DNA from: Sediminibacterium ginsengisoli
GTDB taxonomy: Bacteria; Bacteroidota; Bacteroidia; Chitinophagales; Chitinophagaceae
Assembly (NCBI RefSeq): GCF_900167075.1
Contig: NZ_FUWH01000007.1
Location: 62,001-126,000 of the forward strand
Direction of reading: 5' to 3'
Length of the DNA: 64,000 bases
Part shown: piece after piece, positions 1 to 7,889 of the stretch
How the letters are laid out: every line of letters starts with the position of its first letter
How positions within the stretch are numbered: position 1 is the stretch's first letter
The notes under the pieces: generated by a model
Databases searched by the model: none
What the model saw: the letters and a program-made list of their open reading frames with translations, nothing else
What the model was told of the DNA's origin: nothing
Made by a program: the position numbers and the translations under genes

Positions 1-158
1 TTTTTTTTCTTTGTGTTTGCCATAGCTGAACAGTAAAGATACGCACAACTAAGAACCTGCCGAAACAAAAAACTAAAATTTATAGCAATTTTATATTGGA
101 CAGAATCCCTTTACCAGCAAGCGTTTCAAACGAAAAAAAGGATTTTCTGAAAGTTTTT

Positions 159-191
159 TTTGGAGATTTGGATTTTTGCTGCATAACTTCG
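159..191 (+). promoter_or_regulatory. Putative housekeeping promoter of the SAM-riboswitch operon
   Basis: TTTG at 159-162 and TAACTTCG at 184-191, 21 nt apart, resemble the Bacteroidetes -33 TTTG / -7 TAnnTTTG promoter with one mismatch. It would start the transcript just before the riboswitch P1 stem at 213. Assigned by eye. Confidence 0.45.
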
Positions 192-212
192 CATCAGTTC
201 TTTTAGCAACAA

Positions 213-324
213 CTTATCAAGAAAGGCAGAGGGAAATGGCCCTATGATGCCTTGGCAACCCATATCGCTTACTCAGCGGTACGAAGGTGCCAATTCCGAC
301 CACACGAAAGTGTGGGAAGATAAG
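213..324 (+). promoter_or_regulatory. SAM-I (S-box) riboswitch aptamer
   Basis: The P1 stem pairs CTTATC (213-218) with GATAAG (319-324). Between them are the S-box core blocks: AGAGGGAAATGGCCC (228-242), GATGCCTTGGCAACC (246-260) and GGTGCCAATTCC (286-297), then a perfect P4 hairpin at 300-315 with a GAAA loop, and GGGAAGATAAG closing P1. Block order and spacing fit the SAM-I family, which turns off methionine genes when S-adenosylmethionine is abundant. The trans-sulfuration enzyme and homoserine dehydrogenase downstream fit this. Confidence 0.93.
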
Positions 325-403
325 TCAGAGTAACAGTTTGATCCCACGCAGCTATCGCTGTCATCCTATTTCAAGCTCATCTGACTTACCAGGTGGGTTT
401 TTT
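321..403 (+). promoter_or_regulatory. Putative riboswitch expression platform (attenuator)
   Basis: TAAGTCAGA (321-329), which contains the 3' strand of P1, is exactly complementary to TCTGACTTA (380-388). That pairing excludes P1 and also excludes a short CCCAC (343-347) / GTGGG (393-397) stem followed by six T (398-403). I infer that without SAM the 9-bp duplex forms, and with SAM P1 forms and frees the terminator-like stem. The 5-bp terminator stem is weak, so the mechanism is uncertain. Confidence 0.5.
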
Positions 404-514
404 AATGCCCATACGGTAAGCAGGCTCCCTGACAAAGTATTGCAAGAAGATTCAACAACATTTTTAACTATGCTGTCTTTGCTGCAGGCAAGGCAGGATA
501 AAACATCTTCAGTC

Positions 515-1702
515 ATGAGCAATGCAACAGAACTCATCCACAGCATCCCGGTAGATCCGCTGACCGGCGCTATTTCGGTGCCCATCTACCAGACGTCCAC
601 TTTTGTACAGGAAGCGCCAGGCGTTAACAAAGGCTATGATTATGCCCGCAGCGGCAACCCTACCAGGGCCGCCGTTGAACAACTGCTGGCCAAACTTGAA
701 AAAGGCAGTACCGGCCTCGCATTTGCCAGCGGGCTTGCAGCAATAGACGCTGTGGTAAAACTGCTGAAAACCGGCGACGAGATCGTTGCCGTTGACGATA
801 TCTACGGCGGCGCATTCCGCCTGTTCACGCAGGTGTATGAGCAGTTCGGGATCAAAGTCACTTTTACGGATACTTCCCGGCCTGAAAATGTGTTTGAAGC
901 CATCACTCCCAAAACCAAACTCATCTGGCTCGAAACACCTACCAATCCAACACTCAAGATCAGCGATATCGCTGCCATTGCAGCCATTGCAAAAGCAAAC
1001 GGATGCCTGCTCTGCGTAGACAATACTTTTGCTTCTCCGGCGTTACAGCAACCGATCACACTGGGCGCAGATATCGTTATTCACAGCGCTACCAAATACC
1101 TGGGTGGCCACAGCGACCTGATTGCAGGGATCGTTGTTGCTGCCGATAAACAGATCGGAGACAGGCTTAAATTCCTGCAGAATGCATGCGGCGCGGTGCT
1201 CGGGCCCTTCGACAGCTGGCTGCTTATCCGCGGTATCGAAACCCTGCACCTCCGTATACGCCAGCATTGCGCATCTGCGCAGACCATTGCAGAATATCTG
1301 CAGCAGCATCCGGCAGTGGACCAGGTATTTTATCCAGGCCTGCCAGTACATCCCGGTCATGAGACCGCACGTAAACAATCAAAAGGCTTCGGCGGCATTG
1401 TATCCTTTACACTGAAGGAAGACACGGAAGAAGCAGCTATTGCTTTTGTAACAGCAACCAGGTTATTCAAACTGGCAGAGAGTCTCGGCGGTATCAAAAG
1501 CCTGGTATCTCATCCCGCCAATATGACCCATAAATCGATTCCCGCTGAAAAAAGAAAAGCAGCCGGTGTGAGCGACAGCCTGATCCGCCTTTCCATAGGA
1601 CTCGAAGAAGCAGAAGACCTGCTGCTCGATCTGGAGCAGGCATTCAGCACCACAACAGCAACATTCAAACAAACATTCATAGCAAACACAGTAACCGTAT
1701 AA
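515..1702 (+). CDS. PLP-dependent trans-sulfuration enzyme (cystathionine gamma-synthase / homocysteine-forming family)
   Basis: Cys/Met-metabolism PLP enzyme, cytosolic, forming cystathionine or homocysteine from an activated homoserine ester. The frame contains the YDYARSGNPTR substrate/phosphate region and the PLP lysine in HSATKYLGGHSDLIAG. The length, about 395 aa, is normal. The open frame extends back to a GTG at 287, but that lies inside the riboswitch. I chose ATG 515 (MSNATELIHSIPVDPLTGA), which matches the usual family start; ATG 470 is the alternative. It lies 12 nt before homoserine dehydrogenase in one SAM-controlled operon. Synthase, sulfhydrylase and lyase activities cannot be separated by eye. 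Confidence 0.88.
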   Translation: MSNATELIHSIPVDPLTGAISVPIYQTSTFVQEAPGVNKGYDYARSGNPTRAAVEQLLAKLEKGSTGLAFASGLAAIDAVVKLLKTGDEIVAVDDIYGGAFRLFTQVYEQFGIKVTFTDTSRPENVFEAITPKTKLIWLETPTNPTLKISDIAAIAAIAKANGCLLCVDNTFASPALQQPITLGADIVIHSATKYLGGHSDLIAGIVVAADKQIGDRLKFLQNACGAVLGPFDSWLLIRGIETLHLRIRQHCASAQTIAEYLQQHPAVDQVFYPGLPVHPGHETARKQSKGFGGIVSFTLKEDTEEAAIAFVTATRLFKLAESLGGIKSLVSHPANMTHKSIPAEKRKAAGVSDSLIRLSIGLEEAEDLLLDLEQAFSTTTATFKQTFIANTVTV

Positions 1703-1714
1703 CCAAGCAGTAAA

Positions 1715-2971
1715 ATGGAAGCACACAAACAGCTGACGATCGGCCTTTTTGGCTTTGGCGTTGTAGGAGAAGGACTTTATAAAGTATTACAGCAGACACC
1801 ATCACTGAAAGCAGAGATCAGGAAAGTATGTATCAAGAACCCGGAAAAGAAAAGAGATGCGCCGGCATCTTTGTTCACTACCAGCCGGGAAGAACTGTTA
1901 TCAGATCCGGCTATAAACGTAATCGTTGAAGTGATCGACGATGCAGATGCAGCCTTTGAAATTGTTTCCACTGCCCTGCTCAATGGTAAAGCCGTTGTAA
2001 GTGCCAGCAAAAAAATGATCGCAGAACATTTACCGGAATTGCTGGAACTGCAGGAAAAAACAGGCCAGCCTTTCCTCTGTGAATCAGCCGCCTGTGCATC
2101 CATTCCGGTGATCCGTAACCTCGAAGAGTATTACGACAATGACCTGCTTCATTCCATCAAAGCGATCGTGAACGGTTCTACCAATTTCATACTTACCAAA
2201 ATGTTCGAGGACAAGCTTGATTTCGCGGAAGCATTACTGCTGGCGCAGCAGCTCGGCTTTGCAGAAAGCAACCCAAAACTGGATGTGGAAGGTTATGATG
2301 CCGTGAATAAATGGGCCATCCTGCTGAACCATGCCTATGGTATTGTTGAACACCCTGACAATATCCTTTTCAGCGGTATCCAGAACATTCAGCTCAGCGA
2401 TGCTACGGTTGCACGCGAAAAGAATTATGATATCAAGCTCGTGGCGCAGGCAAAAAAACTGACCGACGGAACTGTTGCCGCGTTTGTGCTGCCCCAGTTC
2501 GTTAAACACGATGAACCGCTTTCCTTTGTGAAGAATGAATACAATGGCGTGGTGATCGAAAGTGGTTTTGCCGACAAGCAATTCTTCTACGGAAAAGGCG
2601 CGGGCAGCTTTCCTACTGCCTCTGCAGTATTGAGCGATATTGCTGCATTGCGTTATAACTACCGTTACGAATACAAGAAAAGGTATCACCACAAACCCCA
2701 TGAACTGGGCAATGATTTTTACCTGAAAGTTTATGTAAGCTTCGACGACTGGAAATATATCCCGAGAGATCATTTTGAATGGATCGAAGAATGGCATGCA
2801 CAGGAGGAAAGGAAATACCTGATCGGCGTACTGCACCTGAGTCAGCTCACCCAAAGCAACTGGTGGAAAGAGAACAATACTTCCCTGATCCTTACACCGG
2901 AACCGCTGATCGATAACCTGGATATCATCAAACTGAAGAAAAGAAGCCTTGAACTGGCAGGGGTTGTTTAA
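1715..2971 (+). CDS. hom: Homoserine dehydrogenase
   Basis: NAD(P)-dependent reduction of aspartate semialdehyde to homoserine, the branch-point step for methionine and threonine. The N-terminus holds the Rossmann motif GFGVVGEG. The catalytic domain shows NGSTNFILTKM, then GFAESNPKLDVEGYDAVNKW, then GKGAGSFPTASAV. It is a stand-alone enzyme with no fused aspartokinase and no clear ACT domain. Instead about 80 C-terminal residues rich in aromatic and charged residues follow the catalytic part. It lies directly downstream of the trans-sulfuration gene, so it is probably co-regulated by the SAM riboswitch. Confidence 0.92.
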   Translation: MEAHKQLTIGLFGFGVVGEGLYKVLQQTPSLKAEIRKVCIKNPEKKRDAPASLFTTSREELLSDPAINVIVEVIDDADAAFEIVSTALLNGKAVVSASKKMIAEHLPELLELQEKTGQPFLCESAACASIPVIRNLEEYYDNDLLHSIKAIVNGSTNFILTKMFEDKLDFAEALLLAQQLGFAESNPKLDVEGYDAVNKWAILLNHAYGIVEHPDNILFSGIQNIQLSDATVAREKNYDIKLVAQAKKLTDGTVAAFVLPQFVKHDEPLSFVKNEYNGVVIESGFADKQFFYGKGAGSFPTASAVLSDIAALRYNYRYEYKKRYHHKPHELGNDFYLKVYVSFDDWKYIPRDHFEWIEEWHAQEERKYLIGVLHLSQLTQSNWWKENNTSLILTPEPLIDNLDIIKLKKRSLELAGVV

Positions 2972-2983
2972 TATTTATTGCAG

Positions 2984-3037
2984 GCAAGGGGGCGGCGTTA
3001 CAGTGGTGAGTGCTGTAACTGCAGCCCCGGGCCTTGC
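2984..3037 (+). other. Long imperfect stem-loop after the met operon
   Basis: GCAAG (2984-2988) pairs with CTTGC (3033-3037), GGGGC (2989-2993) with GCCCC (3024-3028), and GTTACAG (2997-3003) with CTGTAAC (3013-3019). No T-run follows, so it is not a standard intrinsic terminator. It may be a 3'-end structure of the met transcript. Its end overlaps the -33 box proposed for the next gene. Confidence 0.45.
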
Positions 3038-3063
3038 AGGCTGACCGTTTATCTATAGATTTG
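3034..3063 (+). promoter_or_regulatory. Putative housekeeping promoter of the PAP2 gene
   Basis: TTG at 3034-3036 and an exact TAnnTTTG match, TAGATTTG, at 3056-3063, spaced 19 nt apart. The start codon lies 31 nt further on. This is the Bacteroidetes vegetative form. Confidence 0.5.
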
Positions 3064-3093
3064 CCGCTGCAGGATCATCTTAATCCATCAGCC

Positions 3094-3726
3094 ATGACGC
3101 AGCCGCTTTTTTACAATCATTTCCGTAAAGTCGCCTTACTGACTTTGGTGACAGGTATTATGCTTGTTGCTGTATCGCTATTCATGGGTAAGAATAACTT
3201 CTTTCTTTTATTGAATACCGACCTGGGAAAAGTTGCCGATGTTTTTTTCCACTACTGGACCTATGCGGGCGATGGCATGATCTGTGTTCCTGTTGCCCTG
3301 TATTTTATTATTTATAAACGCAGGTTATTACCTCTATTACTGTCTACCATCCTGCTCACCACATTACTTACACAGGGCACGAAGAATTTTATTTTCCCGG
3401 GCGAGCCCAGGCCAACACAAGCCCTCACCGATCATTCGCTGATCCATACTGTTGAAGGCGTGGAACTGCATACGATCAACAGTTTTCCTTCCGGTCATAC
3501 TGCTACGGCGTTTTCAGTGCTGCTGGTGGCCTGCCTGCTCTGGCGCAGCAAATGGTTATTCCCCGTTGGTTTTACTGCCGCATTACTGGTAGGTTATTCA
3601 CGTATCTATCTCGCGCAGCATTTTCCGCTCGATGTGGGTGCCGGTATGCTGGCGGCCGTGATCTCCGTATACCTCGCTTTAAAAATACAGGAACGATTTT
3701 CCGGCAATAAAAAAGCTGCAGTGTAA
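3094..3726 (+). CDS. PAP2-family membrane phosphatase
   Basis: Type 2 phosphatidic acid phosphatase family, acting on lipid phosphates or undecaprenyl diphosphate at the inner membrane. About 210 aa with several hydrophobic segments. The three signature regions are visible: K..GEPRP, PSGHTATAFS, and SRIYLAQHFPLDV (SRx5Hx3D). ATG 3094 (MTQPLFYNHF) is preferred to the longer frame from 3034. The substrate cannot be told from sequence. The gene ends convergently against the M28 peptidase with a shared terminator over its stop codon. Confidence 0.85.
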   Translation: MTQPLFYNHFRKVALLTLVTGIMLVAVSLFMGKNNFFLLLNTDLGKVADVFFHYWTYAGDGMICVPVALYFIIYKRRLLPLLLSTILLTTLLTQGTKNFIFPGEPRPTQALTDHSLIHTVEGVELHTINSFPSGHTATAFSVLLVACLLWRSKWLFPVGFTAALLVGYSRIYLAQHFPLDVGAGMLAAVISVYLALKIQERFSGNKKAAV

Positions 3727-3739
3727 TACTGCAGCTTTT
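3711..3739. terminator. Bidirectional terminator overlapping the PAP2 stop codon
   Basis: AAAAGCTGCAGT (3711-3722) and ACTGCAGCTTTT (3728-3739) form a 12-bp stem with a 5-nt loop that contains the stop codon. The flanking A and T runs let it serve both PAP2 (+) and the M28 peptidase (-). Confidence 0.75.
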
Positions 3740-3758
3740 CAGAACGATACACAGGCCG

Positions 3759-5225
3759 CTAATCATCCCAGCGCCATTCACCAGCTATTTTAAGCGGCTC
3801 TTTCAGATTATTCTTCAGCAGGAAGGCTTTTGTTTCCTCGTCTGTAAAATGTTTTGCTTTCAGTTCTTTTGAATCTGCGATACCGTACAGCAGCATTGCA
3901 CTGTACCTGACAGTATTTTTCATCCCCTGCTCATCCACGAGTTTGAAATTATCGCAATCGGCATGGTAACACGGGCCTGCATTGTTCGGCAATGCACCTC
4001 CGGCTCCGCCACCTGTTGGAACACCATGCAGCATGAACGGCTGGTGATCGCTGTGCAGGCCTGCACCTGTGCGGAAAGTATTGCGGAAAGTGGTATCGAG
4101 CTGCTGCGCGATAGAACCGATCGACTGGAACAGTTCTTTACTTTCTTCTGCCGTGGTGGAGAAACCTTTCGGATCATTGGTCATGTCGTAGTTGAGCATG
4201 TACCTGATCTGGTCGATGCTTTTATCCTTTACAGCTGCATCCACATAAGCTTTTGAGCCGAGCAGGCCTTCTTCTTCACCCATGAACATCACAAATTCAA
4301 CTGTTCTTTCGGGCTGAAGTTTCAATGCCTGGAAAGTGCGGGCCATATCCAGTACGGAGAATGAGCCGATACCGTTGTCAATGGCACCCGTGGCAAGATC
4401 CCAGCTGTCGAGGTGACCACCTACTACCACTTTTTCATTCGGCAGTGTTTTGCCTTTGATGGTTGCGATCACGTTACGGGCTTTGATAAGGCCTGAAAAA
4501 TTCGTCATGGTGATATGTGCATACTGTTTGCCGGCAGCAACTTCTTTTTTAAACGCCAGTCCATCTTCCTTACCAATACATACCGCCGGTATCGGGATGA
4601 GCTTACCGGTAACCGAAGCCGTACCCGTAAGCAGGATACCGCCCTCAGCTGTATTGATGATAATAATGCCTTTAGCACCATATTTGGTAGCGATAGCCGT
4701 TTTTTCTGAACGGTGCAGGCTTTTGGTACCCGCCGGCGAACCTGGTAAAACACCGAGGTAAACCAGTGCAATCTTGTCTTTTACTTTACCCTGGCTGGCC
4801 TGGTAATCAGCTTCCAGTCCATTTCCCATGTCTACCACTTCAGCAGTAAGATCAGCTTTAACCGGCGAATGAGCAAGTGTTACAGCTTTCACCGGGTGTA
4901 ATGCAGAAGTTGTTGCACCGATATTAACGGAAATAGTGCCACGGCTCCAGCTTTCTACTTCAAAAGGCTGGTAGCGCAGGTTTTTGAAACCATATAATTT
5001 CAGCAGGTTATAAGCATATTCTTCCGCTTTTTTTCCATTCTCCGAACCGGTAAGCCTGTGGCCGATGGTTTCGGTAGCCTGTTTTAAGGTAGCATACGCT
5101 TTGGAGTTGGACTGCACTTCGGTGTTGATGTTTTTGAATACTGCATTCCATTCAGGTTTTACCTGTGCCATTCCGGTGCCAGCCAGTAACAGGCAGGAAA
5201 CGGCAATAAGTGATCTTTTTACCAT
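3759..5225 (-). CDS. Secreted M28-family zinc aminopeptidase with PA domain
   Basis: Exported metallopeptidase of about 488 aa. MVKRSLIAVSCLLLAGTGMAQ is a signal peptide; the open frame starts earlier at 5258, but 5225 gives the clean signal sequence. A protease-associated insert (around KYGAKGIIIINTA) precedes the M28 catalytic part. Metal and catalytic motifs are GGHLDSWDLATGAIDNGIG, MGEEEGLLGS, YDMTNDPKG and a C-terminal CYHADCDNF histidine. It probably releases N-terminal amino acids from peptides in the periplasm or outside the cell. Monocistronic. Confidence 0.9.
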   Translation of the reverse strand: MVKRSLIAVSCLLLAGTGMAQVKPEWNAVFKNINTEVQSNSKAYATLKQATETIGHRLTGSENGKKAEEYAYNLLKLYGFKNLRYQPFEVESWSRGTISVNIGATTSALHPVKAVTLAHSPVKADLTAEVVDMGNGLEADYQASQGKVKDKIALVYLGVLPGSPAGTKSLHRSEKTAIATKYGAKGIIIINTAEGGILLTGTASVTGKLIPIPAVCIGKEDGLAFKKEVAAGKQYAHITMTNFSGLIKARNVIATIKGKTLPNEKVVVGGHLDSWDLATGAIDNGIGSFSVLDMARTFQALKLQPERTVEFVMFMGEEEGLLGSKAYVDAAVKDKSIDQIRYMLNYDMTNDPKGFSTTAEESKELFQSIGSIAQQLDTTFRNTFRTGAGLHSDHQPFMLHGVPTGGGAGGALPNNAGPCYHADCDNFKLVDEQGMKNTVRYSAMLLYGIADSKELKAKHFTDEETKAFLLKNNLKEPLKIAGEWRWDD

Positions 5226-5383
5226 AAGCAATTGTATTGAGGTGCTGAATTTATACATTATTTACGAATGGTTATCCTCCGATTACAGGAGGTGCTAAAA
5301 AATTCAACCGGGCAACCATCTTATTTACCGTATATATATTCGATTATGCAGTAATAAAATGAATAAATACCTTCAAATCCCCG

Positions 5384-6424
5384 ATGAGACGACATTTACT
5401 GACATATTGGCTTTTCCAGCTATGTGGCTGGACTGTTTACTGCCTGGTTTATATCTTCTTTTATATCAAGATCCGGACAGCTCCGCAACCCTACTTCTAT
5501 GAGCAACTGATTGCTCATGCAGTGCTCGGTTTGCTGTTTACCCATTTGATGCGGTTCGTGATTCACCAGGCGGGCATTTTATCATTGCCGGTAAAAAAAC
5601 AGGTAGCGTCGCTCTTTCTGGCGTCACTCTGCTGCTCATTCCTGATCGGTGCGTCGATCGTTTTTGCAGAAAGGCTGCTGGGAATACAGAATAAAGAGCT
5701 GTCGTTGAACTATACGATGCTGAACCTGTCTATCCGTTTTGCTTTTTCCTATTTTCACTTCATCCTCCTGTGGAATCTTTTGTATGTAACTTATCATTAT
5801 GTGCGTAAAACCAGACAGCAGCAGCTCGATCAGGCAAGGCTGGAAGGTATGCTGAAGGAGCTCGAGATCAAAACCCTGAAAGCGCATATTAACCCGCATT
5901 TTATTTTTAATTCGCTCAACAGCATCAGGGCGCTGGTGATGGAAGACCCGGTACGGGCAAGATCGGCTATCACGCAGCTGAGCAATATCCTCCGAAGCAG
6001 TATGCAGGGCGATAAAATGGAAAAGACGTTGTTTGAGAAAGAGATCAATATCGTGAAAGACTACCTTGCACTTGAAAAAATAAGATTTGAAGACCGGCTT
6101 GATATCAGTTACGATATAGATGACGAAACCCTCGATCAGCCCGTTCCGCCTATGATGCTGCAGGCACTGGTAGAGAACGCTTTAAAATACGGTGTAAGTA
6201 ATGATATAAAGGGTGGCAATATCCGCATCAGTTCGCAATTCGATGGCGATATTCATGAATTTGCCGTTCTCTGTTCCGGCAATGTTGAAGAATACAGCGC
6301 ACACGAAAACCACGCCATCACGGATCTGAAAAACCGGCTCTTCATCGGATATGGCAAAGGTGCCAGTCTGACGATTATCGGCGACAAAGACAAAATCGCC
6401 GCCAGGGTTCGCATTCCCGTTTAA
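5384..6424 (+). CDS. LytS/YehU-type sensor histidine kinase with atypical ATP-binding motifs
   Basis: Inner-membrane kinase of 346 aa with four hydrophobic segments in the first ~150 residues, a short coiled coil, then a His_kinase domain with HINPHFIFNSLNSI holding the phospho-accepting His. The N-box (LQALVENALKYG) is present. The usual DNGxG box reads LCSGNVEEY, and the GxGLxN lid reads AITDLKN, so the rest of the ATP site looks degraded. No LytTR regulator is adjacent, so it is an orphan here. A strong terminator follows. Confidence 0.85.
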   Translation: MRRHLLTYWLFQLCGWTVYCLVYIFFYIKIRTAPQPYFYEQLIAHAVLGLLFTHLMRFVIHQAGILSLPVKKQVASLFLASLCCSFLIGASIVFAERLLGIQNKELSLNYTMLNLSIRFAFSYFHFILLWNLLYVTYHYVRKTRQQQLDQARLEGMLKELEIKTLKAHINPHFIFNSLNSIRALVMEDPVRARSAITQLSNILRSSMQGDKMEKTLFEKEINIVKDYLALEKIRFEDRLDISYDIDDETLDQPVPPMMLQALVENALKYGVSNDIKGGNIRISSQFDGDIHEFAVLCSGNVEEYSAHENHAITDLKNRLFIGYGKGASLTIIGDKDKIAARVRIPV

Positions 6425-6442
6425 TACAATCACCTTATCAAT

Positions 6443-6472
6443 AAAAATGACCGGCAGATGCCGGTCATTTTT
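6443..6472. terminator. Bidirectional terminator between the LytS-type kinase and DUF3606 gene
   Basis: AAAAATGACCGGC (6443-6455) pairs with GCCGGTCATTTTT (6460-6472), a perfect 13-bp stem with a 4-nt loop and A/T tails on both sides. It serves the convergent kinase and DUF3606 genes. Confidence 0.85.
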
Positions 6473-6493
6473 ATTGCCTGATATATATATAAA

Positions 6494-6679
6494 TTATTGT
6501 GCGGCCTGTTGCTGCATCAGCTGTATTGTTCTTGATATTGAATAACCGGTTTGTTCGAATATGCTTTTCAACTGCTGTGGTTCTATGTTGTATTTCCTGG
6601 CCCAGTATGCCACTTCTTTTGAAATGTTGAAATTAACCTGGATGTTGTTGCTTTGCCTTTCTTTATGTGCCTGTAGCAT
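6494..6679 (-). CDS. DUF3606-like small protein
   Basis: A 61-aa soluble protein whose middle, ISKEVAYWARKYNIEPQQLKSIFEQTG, matches the DUF3606 pattern: an alternating helix in which an organism must 'find' its residue W-A-x-x. Function is unknown; such proteins often sit among general-stress genes. It lies 44 nt downstream of the DUF2383 gene on the same strand with no terminator seen between, so it is probably co-transcribed. Confidence 0.7.
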   Translation of the reverse strand: MLQAHKERQSNNIQVNFNISKEVAYWARKYNIEPQQLKSIFEQTGYSISRTIQLMQQQAAQ

Positions 6680-6723
6680 AAATATAAATTTATCTGTTAA
6701 ACAATATCTTTTATTGACTTGAA

Positions 6724-7182
6724 TTAAGCGGTAACTGAATCACGCAATGCTTTTACCTTATCGTGCGATTCTTTCAGTTCCTGTTTCTGACGTGTAATCA
6801 GTTCGCGCAGGTAGGAGGAAAGATCATCCGACTCCAGGGCGCTTCTGTACGCTTTCTGGGCAGCATCTTCACCAAATTCGCAGCTGTTGAGAACTGTTTG
6901 CCTGTCGTCTCCGGAAAACGCGGCTTTTACATCCATCCACGCACGGTAGATCTTACCGGTGGTGGTGGTGCCGCTTTCCATTTGTTCGCCCCGTGTCTGC
7001 ACTTCGCTGCCCAGTTCATTGCGGAACTTGCGGCTCTGGTCTATCAGGGAAAGAAAAAGTGTATCGAGGTCTGCCTCTTTACCCCCAAGCTCTTTGATAG
7101 CTTTTTCATAACCTTCAATACGATCGTTATTGATCGCGATCAGATCATTCAGTATCTGGATATTTGTTTGTTTGTTTTCCAT
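6724..7182 (-). CDS. DUF2383 / PA2169-family four-helix-bundle protein
   Basis: A 152-aa all-helical protein starting MENKQTNIQILNDLIAINNDRIEGYEKA. It shows the ferritin-like helical pattern of the PA2169/DUF2383 family, including GEDAAQKAYRSALE near the C-terminus. It is cytosolic and its biochemical role is unknown; family members are induced by stress or stationary phase. The frame is open to 7230, but ATG 7182 fits the family and the predicted transcript start near 7200. Confidence 0.8.
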   Translation of the reverse strand: MENKQTNIQILNDLIAINNDRIEGYEKAIKELGGKEADLDTLFLSLIDQSRKFRNELGSEVQTRGEQMESGTTTTGKIYRAWMDVKAAFSGDDRQTVLNSCEFGEDAAQKAYRSALESDDLSSYLRELITRQKQELKESHDKVKALRDSVTA

Positions 7183-7210
7183 AGTTTTTCGTTTTTGTAT
7201 ACTTAAAACA

Positions 7211-7226
7211 GAAAATTCCCATGCCA
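7211..7226 (-). promoter_or_regulatory. Sigma-54-like promoter of the DUF2383 gene
   Basis: On the minus strand TGGCATG-GGAA-TTTTC. The GGYAY-N5-TTT form recurs across this window (see findings). With +1 twelve nt after the -12 position, the leader to ATG 7182 would be about 18 nt. Confidence 0.5.
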
Positions 7227-7238
7227 GCAAAACAGGCT

Positions 7239-7445
7239 TTATTTTCTGCGCGGCTGTTGAGATGTTTTCATAGGTTGCCCTTTGCTGAGGTCTTTATTTC
7301 CCGTATTGGGGAATGACATTGAAATATAGTCGGTAATAAATACAGGCATCATATCCATATGGACAGGATTCTGTTTGCGAACCTGTTTGCCTGTATCAAC
7401 TGCCATTGTACCGATGGCCTGGTTGTGTGAATGTGTTTGTTTCAT
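7239..7445 (-). CDS. Hypothetical small protein, 68 aa
   Basis: A hydrophilic 68-aa frame starting MKQTHSHNQAIGT with a good ATG at 7445, in line with the downstream stress genes. I recognise no domain. The predicted promoter of the DUF2383 gene lies just downstream, so expression may be separate. An imperfect half-dyad TGAGGAA lies 17 nt upstream. It could also be a chance frame. Confidence 0.4.
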   Translation of the reverse strand: MKQTHSHNQAIGTMAVDTGKQVRKQNPVHMDMMPVFITDYISMSFPNTGNKDLSKGQPMKTSQQPRRK

Positions 7446-7569
7446 AACAGCTGGTGATTAGTGAGGAATGTATAAACCCGGTATTCAAAAAGCACGCCAT
7501 TGCTGGCGTCTGGCCAGCAATACTTTGCAGGTTACAGATACTAATTCCAATTCCGGCACTGTACTCACT

Positions 7570-7596
7570 CTTTCGCCGCTGATGCCTCCCGGAGGG
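7570..7596 (+). repeat. Imperfect 27-bp direct repeat, copy 1
   Basis: The block begins CTTTCGCCGCTGATGC and ends CTCCCGGAGGG. It matches 23 of 27 positions with the copy at 7844-7870. The CCTCCCGGAGG part can fold on itself. Confidence 0.5.
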
Positions 7597-7843
7597 AACT
7601 CAGCTCGGCACGATCCTGCTATTTCTAAAGCTGATTATAGTTTTCAACCTTCACGCGAGTGCCGGCATTTGCCGCTCAGGCCGCTGGGCCTCGTCTTTGC
7701 GCCAACGCTTCTTTGGCCTCTATCGAAATATGCTGCGCAGCATTTCGATTACCTGCACTGCCCTCGGTACCGAACCCAAAGAGGCATCTCTGCAAAGACT
7801 GGTTTGGATCTTTTGGTTAATGGTTAACCATACCGATCTCGCA

Positions 7844-7870
7844 CTTTCGCAGCTGACGTCTCCCGGAGGT
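7844..7870 (+). repeat. Imperfect 27-bp direct repeat, copy 2
   Basis: The block begins CTTTCGCAGCTGACGT and ends CTCCCGGAGGT, and is the partner of the copy at 7570-7596. The two copies bracket the main hairpins of the structured spacer. Confidence 0.5.
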
Positions 7871-7889
7871 TCAGTGGTCACCTTCCTTT

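Larger units (their letters stand above)
7446..7889. other. Structured 444-bp intergenic region without a credible gene
   Basis: This is the longest non-coding gap. It holds a perfect 9-bp hairpin (ATTGCTGGC 7499-7507 / GCCAGCAAT 7513-7521), a hairpin at 7722-7749 (ATCGAAA / TTTCGAT around TGCTGC/GCAGCA, two-base bulge), and two imperfect copies of a 27-bp block. Frames crossing it have no recognisable domain and no consistent start. GC content looks higher than in other spacers. It may be a repeated palindromic element or a small RNA gene. Confidence 0.5.

Noticed and set aside
287-514. N-terminal extension of the trans-sulfuration enzyme from GTG 287
   Set aside because: It starts inside the SAM riboswitch and its residues do not look like the family; ATG 515 does.
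7462-7479. TGAGGAA-TGTA-TAAACCC as a dyad before the 68-aa gene
   Set aside because: Only the left arm matches; four mismatches in the right arm.
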